Source: JAWXCH01 sp034440595
Lineage (GTDB): Bacteria > Planctomycetota > Planctomycetia > Pirellulales > JALHPA01
Direction: 5' to 3'
DNA length: 32,280 nt
NCBI GenBank assembly: GCA_034440595.1
Contig: JAWXCH010000062.1
Span: forward strand, 1 to 32,280
Below the pieces are notes generated by a model, which ran no database searches, was not told where the DNA came from, and saw only the letters and a program-made list of their open reading frames with translations. The first letter of the stretch is position 1. Every line of letters starts with the position of its first letter. The position numbers were made by a program, and so were the translations under genes. Shown here in pieces: positions 23,942 to 31,753 of this stretch.

Positions 23942-24565
23942 ATGCATCCCCCAAAATTTCTCTACTTCGACCTGGGCAACGTCCTGGTCAATTTTGATCA
24001 TCAGCTTGGTGCCCGTCAAATGGCCGAAGTGGCCGGCATCTCAATGGAGCAGGTCTGGAAGCTGGTGTTTGAGGGGGATTTGTTGGCACGGTTTGAACGT
24101 GGCCAGATCTCGCGGCAGGAGTTTCACGACGCGTTCTGTCAGTCAACCGGTAGCACTGCCCTGCTCGACCGATTGGAACATGCCGGCAGCAGCATCTTTG
24201 AGATGAATCACGCGATGCTGCCGATTGTGGCCAAGTTAGAGGACGCGGGGCAGCGGCTCGGTATCCTTTCCAATATCAGCGAGAGCCACTGGAATTACGT
24301 GCAGCAGCACTACTCAGGGATTTTTCCAGGTGCATTCGATGTACTGGCACTGAGCTTTCAGATTGGCAGTACCAAGCCCGACCGATCGATTTACGTTGAG
24401 GCAGCGCGGCTGGCCGGTGTTTCGCCGGGCGATATCTTTTACTGTGATGATATACAGGCCAATGTCGATGGGGCGCTGGACGCCGGTTTTGATGCGGTGC
24501 TGTTTACGACTGCCGCCGACTATGCGCAAGAGCTGGCCAAACGTGGTGTGCGGTTCAATTATTAG
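23942..24565 (+). CDS. HAD-superfamily phosphatase, YihX-like
   Basis: 207 residues. HAD motif I is YFDLGNVLVNFD, with D10 as nucleophile and Gly in place of the usual second Asp, as in the YihX sugar-phosphatase group. Motif II is ILSNISESHW, motif III the Lys of STKPDRSIY, motif IV IFYCDDIQANVDGA. The small helical cap between 20 and 90 fits subfamily IA with an MEQVWKLVFEGDLLARFERGQISRQEF segment, close in pattern to YihX (alpha-glucose-1-phosphate phosphatase). Substrate is not determined. The frame is open to a TTG at 23894 inside the desaturase gene, but ATG 23942 gives the standard N-terminus. It is likely co-transcribed with the desaturase. Confidence 0.82.
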   Translation: MHPPKFLYFDLGNVLVNFDHQLGARQMAEVAGISMEQVWKLVFEGDLLARFERGQISRQEFHDAFCQSTGSTALLDRLEHAGSSIFEMNHAMLPIVAKLEDAGQRLGILSNISESHWNYVQQHYSGIFPGAFDVLALSFQIGSTKPDRSIYVEAARLAGVSPGDIFYCDDIQANVDGALDAGFDAVLFTTAADYAQELAKRGVRFNY

Positions 24566-24676
24566 AACCGTGGCCACAGCTTGCCGGTTTCTCACCCCTC
24601 TTCCCTGCACGGCGCGGTGTACTATCATTGCATTGACGGGATACCGGATCGGTTAAGTTCTTGCTGGGAGATTTCC

Positions 24677-25384
24677 ATGAATCGTTTTTTATGGCGACGG
24701 CCTATGAGAGAGTCTTTTTACGTGTTTGCTATACTGGCAATCTCTGCCGCAATTGATATCCCGACTGCGACTCTACATGCGCAGGAGAATTCAGCAGCAG
24801 ACACGAAAACACCGAGCGTATCTGAACCGGACAGCGGTTCCACTCAGCCTTCCAAGGAAGTTCAAGCGATGATCACCGCCGAGCAAGGAACTTGGGACGT
24901 CGTGATGAGAGTCTTTCCGGCAATCAGCGGAGCAGCGGTGGAGGAATTCAAAGGAACCGAGACGAACCGGCCGATCCTGGATGGGCTATGGCTGGAGTCA
25001 ACCATGGAATGCAATTTTCTCGGCGGCAAAAAATTCAAAGGACACGGCATTTTTGGCTACGATTCGCTCAAGAAAAAATATGTCGGCACCTGGTACGACA
25101 ACATGTCCACGGTCGCGGCGACGCTGGAGGGAGAGTTCGATCCCGAAACGAACACCAACACCATGACCTATGAAACGCGCGACGCCAGTGGCCGCGCGAT
25201 CAATCAAAAACACACCACGGTCTATAAAGAGGACGGCCACAAGTTGTTCACGATTGCGATGCCTGATCCTGAGGACGCGACTAAATTCAAAAAAGTGCTG
25301 GAAGTAGAATCAAAACGCCGCTCCTCCGAGTCGAAGGCCGACCCCAAGAAAGAGAATGCCAAGTCAAGCGATGCCAAGAAGTAG
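24677..25384 (+). CDS. Secreted DUF1579 family protein
   Basis: 235 residues. ATG 24677 has GGGAG six bases upstream, and the N-terminus is then a signal peptide (FYVFAILAISAAIDIPTATLHA, cleavage near 37). A Ser/Thr/Pro linker precedes the DUF1579 domain, seen as EQGTWDVVMRVFP, KGTETNRPILDGLWLESTMECNFLG and GHGIFGYDSLKKKYVGTWYDNMST, which is a lipocalin-like beta-barrel pattern of unknown function. The last 25 residues are Lys/Ser/Glu-rich and disordered. The frame is open to 24581, but that part has no character. It follows the HAD gene by 111 bases and may have its own promoter. It ends in the bidirectional terminator shared with xylA. Confidence 0.8.
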   Translation: MNRFLWRRPMRESFYVFAILAISAAIDIPTATLHAQENSAADTKTPSVSEPDSGSTQPSKEVQAMITAEQGTWDVVMRVFPAISGAAVEEFKGTETNRPILDGLWLESTMECNFLGGKKFKGHGIFGYDSLKKKYVGTWYDNMSTVAATLEGEFDPETNTNTMTYETRDASGRAINQKHTTVYKEDGHKLFTIAMPDPEDATKFKKVLEVESKRRSSESKADPKKENAKSSDAKK

Positions 25385-25406
25385 CTCGCATTACACTGCG
25401 CACGAA

Positions 25407-25435
25407 ACAAGCCGTGCTGTGGCAGCACGGCTTGT
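25407..25435. terminator. Shared hairpin terminator between DUF1579 and xylA
   Basis: ACAAGCCGTGCTG-TGG-CAGCACGGCTTGT is a perfect 13-bp stem with a three-base loop between convergent genes. The plus strand continues GTAGTTTTGTG and the minus strand TTTCGTG, so it can serve both directions, with weak T-tracts. Confidence 0.75.
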
Positions 25436-25466
25436 GTAGTTTTGTGTCTATAGAATCTAGCAAGAC

Positions 25467-26777
25467 CTAGATGTAGGTGTTGATCAGGTTCTCGATCATT
25501 TCCTGGCGACCGCTGACGTTTGGAGTGATCTCTCCCTTATCGAGCATATACTTTTCCAGGGCTTTAAAGCTCTGCTTGCCAGCTTCGATCTCGGCACCTA
25601 CGCCGCTGTCCCACGAACTGTAACGTTGCTTGACGATTTTGTCGAGTTCGCCATCTTTGCGAATCGCGGCGGCAATCTTCAAACCACGTGCAAAGGCGTC
25701 CATTCCGCCGATGTGAGCATGGAATAGATCGACCGGCTCAAAGCTCTCGCGGCGGACCTTGGCGTCAAAGTTCAAGCCACCGGTGGAGAAACCGCCATGC
25801 TTGAGCAACACCAGCATGATCTGCGTGGTCAGGTAAATGTCGGTCGGGAACTGATCGGTGTCCCAGCCAAGCAACAAGTCGCCGTAGTTGGCGTCGATCG
25901 AACCGAGTACGCCATTCACGGCTGCGTACTCCAGTTCGTGCTGCATCGAGTGCCCTGCCAGGGTGGCATGGTTGGCCTCGATGTTCATCTTGACCTTGTT
26001 TTCCAGCCCGCACGAGCGGAGGAAGTTCACGCAAGCCGCCGTGTCAAAGTCGTACTGGTGCTTGGTCGGCTCTTTTGGCTTTGGTTCGAAGTAGAACTGC
26101 CCGGTGAAGCCGATCTCCTTGGCATAGTCGACCGCCATGTGCATGAACTTGGCCAGATGGTCCAGTTCACGCTTCATGTCGGTGTTCCACAGGGTAACGT
26201 ACCCTTCGCGGCCACCCCAAAAAGTGTAACCTTCGCCACCTAGCTCCTTGGTGACTTCGATCGCCTTCTTGACTTGTGCGGCGGCATAGGCAAAGGCATC
26301 GGCATTGCAACTGGTGGCCGCACCATGCATGTAGCGGCGGTTGCTAAACAGGTTGGCGGTTCCCCAAAGCAGCTTCACGCCGGTTCGCTCTTGTTCGGCC
26401 TTCAGAGCTTTGGCAACGGCATCGAGGTTCTTGTTGGATTCGGCGAGTGTCTTGCCTTCAGGAGCCACATCGCGATCGTGGAAGCAGTAATATGGTACGC
26501 CGAGTTTTTCAATGAACTCAAACGCGACCTTCGTCCGATTGACCGCATTTTCGACGTTGTCTTCTGGACCTTCCCAAGGTCGAACGGCGGTGCCTGGCCC
26601 GAATGGATCGCTACCCATTCCGCGAAACGTGTGCCAATAGGCCACACTGAAGCGGAAATGATCCTTCATGCTCTTGCCTTCGATCATTTCGCTTTCGTTG
26701 TATTCTTTGAAAGCCAAAGGATTCTTACTCTTCGGGCCTTCGTACTTGATCTTGGAAATCTCAGCAAAAGCAGACAT
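25467..26777 (-). CDS. xylA: Xylose isomerase, class II
   Basis: 436 residues, the length of the longer class II enzymes. Interconverts D-xylose and D-xylulose. Catalytic and metal residues are visible: YYCFHDRDVAPEG (H100, D101, D103), EPKPKEPTKHQ (E231, K233), NIEANHATLAGH (E267, H270), GSIDANYGD (D295) and GWDTDQFP (D306, D308). The N-terminal block SVAYWHTFRGMGSDPFGPGT is typical of the class. ATG 26777 has no strong ribosome binding site. No xylulokinase or transporter gene is adjacent, so xylose metabolism genes must lie elsewhere if the pathway is complete. It converges with the DUF1579 gene. Confidence 0.96.
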   Translation of the reverse strand: MSAFAEISKIKYEGPKSKNPLAFKEYNESEMIEGKSMKDHFRFSVAYWHTFRGMGSDPFGPGTAVRPWEGPEDNVENAVNRTKVAFEFIEKLGVPYYCFHDRDVAPEGKTLAESNKNLDAVAKALKAEQERTGVKLLWGTANLFSNRRYMHGAATSCNADAFAYAAAQVKKAIEVTKELGGEGYTFWGGREGYVTLWNTDMKRELDHLAKFMHMAVDYAKEIGFTGQFYFEPKPKEPTKHQYDFDTAACVNFLRSCGLENKVKMNIEANHATLAGHSMQHELEYAAVNGVLGSIDANYGDLLLGWDTDQFPTDIYLTTQIMLVLLKHGGFSTGGLNFDAKVRRESFEPVDLFHAHIGGMDAFARGLKIAAAIRKDGELDKIVKQRYSSWDSGVGAEIEAGKQSFKALEKYMLDKGEITPNVSGRQEMIENLINTYI

Positions 26778-27003
26778 AGCGGTTCTCGTGATGGTGGGTA
26801 AAGTTCAAACTGTCAGGGTAGTAGCCAGGTAAATGCTACAGCGCGTGCTACGGCGGAAATGTGAACAGCCAAACAGCAGTTTGCGCCTGGCCACAAGCGA
26901 TCTGCAATCGGTTCGTTCCCCGCCGAATTTAGCAATTTAACTGGCAATCGTCGCAGCGCCAACCGGGTCGAGTTGAGAGAACTTCCACTTAGAGAGCCGG
27001 AAG

Positions 27004-27816
27004 TTACGTCATTTTGCTGAGAATCCAGTCGCCGAATCTCGGAAAAAGCTGCTGGATGGCAAATAGAATCCGTGCTCTGCCGGGGACGACCAGATCAGGC
27101 TGCCGCCGCTGGCAAGATTTAACAATTTTCTCTGCCAGGTATGTCGGATCAATCCCCTTGAGTTTGACCCCTCCCCCTGGCTTCATAGCATCGGGAGGCA
27201 ACTCACTGGATCCTGAATGCTGATAGCGACTGCCGCCGTCAGCGCGGCGAATTGGCCCTGGCGAGACCAGCAGTAAATGAACCCCTTCCTCGGCCAATTC
27301 CAGTCGGAGTTGCTGCGTATAGGCGGTGAGTGCAAATTTGCTGGCCGGGTAGGCACCCAAGTACCGACTGGCCGAGCGACCGGCTAGTGAACCGATGTTC
27401 ACAATTGATCCGCGGCTGGCAAGCAGCAACTTGCTGGCCGCTTGCACGCAGCGGACCGTTGCCAGTAGGTTCAGTTCCAGCAAACGAGTGAATTCTTCGG
27501 GGGGAGTTTCCAAAATCCGGCCACGCGCCGAGATACCGGCACAGTTGACCAACACATCTAGTCGGCCTGTTTCAGATTCCACGCGATGGAATAACGCAGT
27601 CACCTTATCCGGCTTGGTCAGGTCGGCGACCATTGTCAGCACCTGTGCCGCAGCGATCTGGCTGCGAATCTCCGCCGCGGAAGTTTCCAGTTGCTGAGCG
27701 TCTCGTGCCACGATAATGACCTTGGCCTGCTGAGCGGCCCATACTTTTGCCAGTTCCAGACCTAGCCCTCGCGATCCGCCGGTAATCAGGACAACTTTTT
27801 GAGACCAGTCGGACAT
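27004..27816 (-). CDS. Short-chain dehydrogenase/reductase (SDR)
   Basis: 270 residues, classical SDR. Rossmann nucleotide motif TGGSRGLG (12-19), VARDAQQLE after strand 2 (Arg favouring NADP), VADLT, NCAG (91-94), catalytic Ser in NIGSLAG (143), and YPASK (Y156, K160), then SPGPIRR. The C-terminal part (about 200-270) with VPGRARILFAIQQLFPRFGDWIL suggests membrane association, as in ketosphinganine or DhbR-type reductases. Substrate unknown. ATG 27816 is used; the frame begins two codons earlier at TTG. It is 73 bases downstream of comEC on the same strand and may be read through from it. Confidence 0.85.
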   Translation of the reverse strand: MSDWSQKVVLITGGSRGLGLELAKVWAAQQAKVIIVARDAQQLETSAAEIRSQIAAAQVLTMVADLTKPDKVTALFHRVESETGRLDVLVNCAGISARGRILETPPEEFTRLLELNLLATVRCVQAASKLLLASRGSIVNIGSLAGRSASRYLGAYPASKFALTAYTQQLRLELAEEGVHLLLVSPGPIRRADGGSRYQHSGSSELPPDAMKPGGGVKLKGIDPTYLAEKIVKSCQRRQPDLVVPGRARILFAIQQLFPRFGDWILSKMT

Positions 27817-27889
27817 TGGCAATGTTTAGAGGCGATCAAGGTAGAACAAGTGGAACGGGGCCGAGGGTTTTTGGCTAATGCACAGGAAG

Positions 27890-30556
27890 CTAATATCGCG
27901 ACCAGCGGTCAAGTAGCCAGCAGCGTGATTGAATCGATTCGCTTGAAATCCGAAACTGCACGGCACCCGTTACTGCGGTACATAGTACCCGATTCCCCAA
28001 GGCACCGTAATACTCGGCAAACTGGTCCTTTGACCGTGGCCGTTCGCTGCTGATTACAGCCCACTCTGGGGTACACCAATTGATGAATTCGCCAGGGCTG
28101 CTAAGCGAACTGCCGTGGTGCGGGGTAAGCATCACATCGCAATCCAGCCGCGGCCGGTCGAGTAGCGTTTGGACCGCCGGAGGCTCGATATCGCCCGTCA
28201 GCAGGACGCGGCGACCGGCGTGCTCAATATTCAGCACAATGCTGTTGGCGTTGTCGCTGCCGTCCACTCCTGCCGCAGGCGGATGGAGCACTTCGAACCG
28301 ACAGCCCTCCTCCAGGTCGATGGTGTCTCCTTTTGCCAGTGTCCGCAGCGGAATCTCTGCCTGGCGGATCGATTGCCAAAGAACTTGCAGCGGGGGAGAA
28401 TTCCCTTGCAGCATTCGAGGTGTAACATACACTTCGCTGACGCGCAGCCTGGTGAGCAACTGTGGAACTGCGTTGTAATGATCGATATCCGCATGCGAAA
28501 TTACCAAGGCGTCAATCCGGCGTATCCCGCGCCAGCGGAGGTACGATTCGACTGCTCTGGCGGCTGCCTCAGGAGATCCGAGCCGGCCAGCGTCATAAAG
28601 CAGCGTTTTTCCTCCGGGCGTCTCTATCACAACGGCGTTGCCGTGACCGACGGAAAGAAACGTGCAGGTCAAATCATCTCGATTTGCCGGACCGATGGCG
28701 GTCACAGCCACGCCAACCGCAATCCACAAAACAATCGGTCGCCAGCCGGTCAGATATGGCTTCCAGCGTCCGCGGACAACGAGTTGAGCGGCCAGCAATA
28801 CATAGAGAATCGCCAGCCACCAGATGCCTGGATCCGAAGTCCAAAGAAAGCTGCCGCGCCAATGGGCGGCGCGATCAACCATCCATTCAATCGACCACAG
28901 TGACCAATCGCAGCCGGCCGCAAAAACCGTCCCAAGTGGAGGAATTAACCAGCCGATGGTTAACACGCCAAAGCCACTAAGCATTGCCACGGCCACAGGA
29001 AGCGCGAGAACAACATTGAGGGCCAAGGCCGAGAACGAAATCAGGCCGAACTGTGCCAGGACCAGCGGTGTCGTCACCAGCCAGACGACAAATCCTACAC
29101 GTGTCAACTCACAGACATATTTGGCCAGCCAACGACCAGCGCGCATATACCACGGTTCCGTCCGGTGAATGAGCTGTGTTAGCGGATCAAGCTGTTTGCG
29201 ATCCAGTCTCTGCGGAGCCAGCCACATCAGCGCCAGCATGGCAATGAACGAGAGCTGGGTTCCAGTACGGAACAAGTCACTTGGATTGAGCACCAGCACC
29301 ACTATGGCAGCAAACGCTAGCGAGTTAAAGCTCAGGCTGCGTCTGCCGAGAATCATCGCTCCGCAGACAATCCAAACCAGCAGCGTCGCGCGAATTGCCG
29401 GCGGCTCGCTGCCGCTCAGCAGTGTGTACAAACCAGTGACAACTGCCACGGTGATCATGGCCGGAACTCGGCTTAGCACTCCGGTGTTCAATAGCATAAA
29501 CAGCGCGGTGGCGAGAATCCCGACATGCAGCCCGGATATCGACAGGATGTGAATCGTGCCGGTTTCCATGAAGCGATCGTACTGGTCCTCGGTGAGTTGC
29601 TCGCGCGAGCCGAGCAAGATGGCCGCAGCCAGTCCCGCTTGCTGGTGCGAGAGTTTGCTCCACAAATACTTGCTGCCGGCGGCACGAGCACGGTACAGCC
29701 AACGCATGGGGTTCCAGGAATTACCGGATTGAGCAATGGTAACCGCCTCAGGTGATTCACTACGAATCAGCGTTAACTCGCGATTTTTACGCAAGTGAAC
29801 AGCAAACTCAAACTCGCCCGGATTGCCGGCACGGGTGGGACGTGAAAAATGCCCGAGGACCCGCAAGCGGTCTCCCGCTTCTACATTGAGTAACTGTCCA
29901 TTCACCGTCAATTGCGCAAAGCCAGAGACATCGATCCACTTGCCTTGGTGAAGCAATTGACAGGCTTGCACGTGAACAATGGTCCGCGATTCGAGTGGCA
30001 CAGATCGGAGCGGATCAATCGGTGGTGCGGCGCGGAACTCGGGCGTACCGCGAACGTATGCCTCCAGCACCACCGGTTCTGACGTTTCTGTAGCAAAATG
30101 GCTCAGATCATTGGCATCATATTCAAACCAATGCGAATGGTGCCGAGCAGCGCCTAGCGTTGCAATCGTCAGGAACAATAATGCCATCTGGCCATAGCCG
30201 ATGAATCTGACCGGGAATCGCCAGCGGCATTCGCTCGTTGGTGTTGGCTGATTGTCACGATTCTGAAACCGAGCCAGAAACGCAAAGCAAAATAACGACG
30301 CTGCACCGATGGCAAGCCAGACCGACACCGACATGGGAACTACTCGGTCGATCGCAATCCCGGTCGCAAATGCAATGGCCGCCGGTACGAGCGGCTGTGC
30401 CAGAACGTATGTCTCGGTTCGTGACGGCAGATTTCGCAGCAGCGGTCCTGCTGCATCCTGCCGTGCCGGCTGCCCAGTGCGACCGTCGCCTGCCGCCCGT
30501 TTTTGGGCCGTCGTAGACGAATCGATGTTGCTCGATGGACCGTGATTCGTGGACAC
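27890..30556 (-). CDS. comEC: ComEC/Rec2 family DNA internalization protein
   Basis: 888 residues. Channel for single-stranded DNA import in natural transformation. A leading hydrophilic segment of 50 residues is followed by helices and a DUF4131 region (60-270, with an OB-like part), then the competence domain starting GTIHILSISGLHVG (333-346) with multiple helices up to about 620, and a metallo-beta-lactamase domain from about 630 with SHADIDH (H688, D690, D692, H693), LTGD (D789) and TPHHGS (H813, H814). So all three domains are present and metal ligands intact. The lactamase opening reads FLSVGHGNAV, where DVGQGDA is common. The start is GTG 30556, with GAGGGGG four bases upstream. Other competence genes are not seen in the window, and transformation in this organism is unproven. 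Confidence 0.9.
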   Translation of the reverse strand: MSTNHGPSSNIDSSTTAQKRAAGDGRTGQPARQDAAGPLLRNLPSRTETYVLAQPLVPAAIAFATGIAIDRVVPMSVSVWLAIGAASLFCFAFLARFQNRDNQPTPTSECRWRFPVRFIGYGQMALLFLTIATLGAARHHSHWFEYDANDLSHFATETSEPVVLEAYVRGTPEFRAAPPIDPLRSVPLESRTIVHVQACQLLHQGKWIDVSGFAQLTVNGQLLNVEAGDRLRVLGHFSRPTRAGNPGEFEFAVHLRKNRELTLIRSESPEAVTIAQSGNSWNPMRWLYRARAAGSKYLWSKLSHQQAGLAAAILLGSREQLTEDQYDRFMETGTIHILSISGLHVGILATALFMLLNTGVLSRVPAMITVAVVTGLYTLLSGSEPPAIRATLLVWIVCGAMILGRRSLSFNSLAFAAIVVLVLNPSDLFRTGTQLSFIAMLALMWLAPQRLDRKQLDPLTQLIHRTEPWYMRAGRWLAKYVCELTRVGFVVWLVTTPLVLAQFGLISFSALALNVVLALPVAVAMLSGFGVLTIGWLIPPLGTVFAAGCDWSLWSIEWMVDRAAHWRGSFLWTSDPGIWWLAILYVLLAAQLVVRGRWKPYLTGWRPIVLWIAVGVAVTAIGPANRDDLTCTFLSVGHGNAVVIETPGGKTLLYDAGRLGSPEAAARAVESYLRWRGIRRIDALVISHADIDHYNAVPQLLTRLRVSEVYVTPRMLQGNSPPLQVLWQSIRQAEIPLRTLAKGDTIDLEEGCRFEVLHPPAAGVDGSDNANSIVLNIEHAGRRVLLTGDIEPPAVQTLLDRPRLDCDVMLTPHHGSSLSSPGEFINWCTPEWAVISSERPRSKDQFAEYYGALGNRVLCTAVTGAVQFRISSESIQSRCWLLDRWSRY

Positions 30557-30857
30557 GTTGCCCCCTCGGTATATTTTAACCAGTTGGCCCTCCGCAGCGT
30601 CTGGCGATCAGTCAGCGGGCGGAAAAGGACCTGAAACTGCAACCATCATGCATATTGAACTACCCTATGTCAAAAATTTTTTGCCAAACGGCCCGACTGC
30701 GGTTTTCACTGGTACGGTTAACCCCGCCCAAGACTCCGGTTCAAGCATTCAACAAAGTTGGTAAAATGGACCATGTTGATACAATGGACGTAGGGCGACA
30801 ATCGAATCTTGGCATGTCCAGCGGAAGACACATTCAAATCGACGGACGGGGGTGCAG
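30557..30857. other. Divergent region, comEC / zinc-ribbon gene
   Basis: 301 bases. A plus-strand promoter candidate is at 30758-30785. The comEC side has GAGGGGG as ribosome binding site and an AT-rich TTAAAATATACC (minus strand) 20-35 bases ahead of its GTG that could be a -10 region, without a clear -35. No gene is called. Confidence 0.5.
30758..30785 (+). promoter_or_regulatory. Candidate promoter of the zinc-ribbon membrane protein
   Basis: TTGGTA (30758-30763), 16-base spacer, TACAAT (30780-30785, 5 of 6). The leader to ATG 30858 would be about 65 bases. Confidence 0.45.
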
Positions 30858-31598
30858 ATGAACAATCAAACCGAGAGCGTCGATATTCGGTGTAAGCACT
30901 GTCGGCATCGTCTGACGGAGCCACTCCCCTACTGCCCGGCGTGCGGTGGTCGCAATAGCGAAATGCTAGGCGCACCCAGAGCGACCAAGACGCTCGATCT
31001 CCACCCGGTGCATCTCGTTCCGGCGCAGATTGAAACTACTCGACCGGGCGTGCCAGCGCTTGCCGGCAGTTCTTCCGAAACGACCGAGCAGGAATTCAGA
31101 CTGGAACCTGCAGCCGAACGTGCAGCCGTGTATTTAGAGTTGCATCATCTGGAAGAAGCGCCGGCCAAAGAGTTGGACCAGGAGGAAGCCCCTCAGCCCC
31201 GGTCGTTCAGTCTGGCAACGCTAATGCTGGCGATGACGCTGTTTTCGGTTTGCTTTGCCGTGGCAACCTGGTCACGGTTCTTCGGTATGACTCTGTTCAT
31301 ACTGTCCGCGACAACACTGATTCGCGCGGCCTGGGTCGTCGGCCTCCGGCGCGGAAGGATCTCCTCATTCTCGCACGAGATCACACCGATCCTATTGGGA
31401 CAATCACTGATCTTGTCGGTGATGTCGCTCTACGTCGTCGGTGTCGTTTGTATCGTATTGCGGCTCATGCTTGGCTCGCTGATTGGTCCGATCGATGTGT
31501 GGAACATGTCCGCAGTCGCATCGATTGTCTTCAGCGTGATAGCCATTGTCAGCATGACAGGGATCATGCAACTAATCTGGCCGGCGCAGCGCCAGTAG
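30858..31598 (+). CDS. Zinc-ribbon membrane protein
   Basis: 246 residues. An N-terminal rubredoxin-like zinc ribbon (CKHC...CPACGG, about 12-32) is followed by a hydrophilic acidic linker to about 110, then FSLATLMLAMTLFSVCFAVA, a membrane segment of the kind found in many planctomycete proteins, and three or four more hydrophobic helices to the C-terminus. The ribbon would face the cytoplasm if the first helix exits outward; topology is inferred. ATG 30858 is preceded by GGGGGTG; a GTG two codons earlier (30852) is also in frame. It ends with a hairpin terminator. Function is unknown; it stands alone, divergent from comEC. Confidence 0.72.
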   Translation: MNNQTESVDIRCKHCRHRLTEPLPYCPACGGRNSEMLGAPRATKTLDLHPVHLVPAQIETTRPGVPALAGSSSETTEQEFRLEPAAERAAVYLELHHLEEAPAKELDQEEAPQPRSFSLATLMLAMTLFSVCFAVATWSRFFGMTLFILSATTLIRAAWVVGLRRGRISSFSHEITPILLGQSLILSVMSLYVVGVVCIVLRLMLGSLIGPIDVWNMSAVASIVFSVIAIVSMTGIMQLIWPAQRQ

Positions 31599-31600
31599 GA

Positions 31601-31626
31601 GGCACCGTTTCGGTGCCGCAGCTTTT
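31601..31626 (+). terminator. Terminator of the zinc-ribbon gene
   Basis: GGCACCG-TTT-CGGTGCC is a perfect 7-bp stem (31601-31617) two bases after the stop, followed by GCAGCTTTTT. The four bases before the T run weaken it slightly. Confidence 0.65.
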
Positions 31627-31647
31627 TGCGAAAGGCAACTATACACC

Positions 31648-31709
31648 AACCCGACGCGCAAGAGAGGCGCGGCACGGTTTGGTGATTTTCCTCGCTGGCG
31701 CGTCGGGTT
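31648..31709. repeat. 62-bp dispersed inverted-repeat element
   Basis: AACCCGACGCGC (31648-31659) and its exact complement GCGCGTCGGGTT (31698-31709) flank 38 bases. The arm word recurs at 1095-1107. It lies between the convergent zinc-ribbon and rho genes and encodes nothing. It may be a small miniature-type intergenic repeat. Confidence 0.6.
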
Positions 31710-31753
31710 AGTATGTCGTGTGCGGGTGCGATGATGCTAATTCGCTCTGCGCA

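Noticed and set aside
28169..28903. 244-codon plus-strand open frame opposite comEC
   Set aside because: Overlaps the well-supported lactamase domain of comEC in antisense and has no recognisable features.
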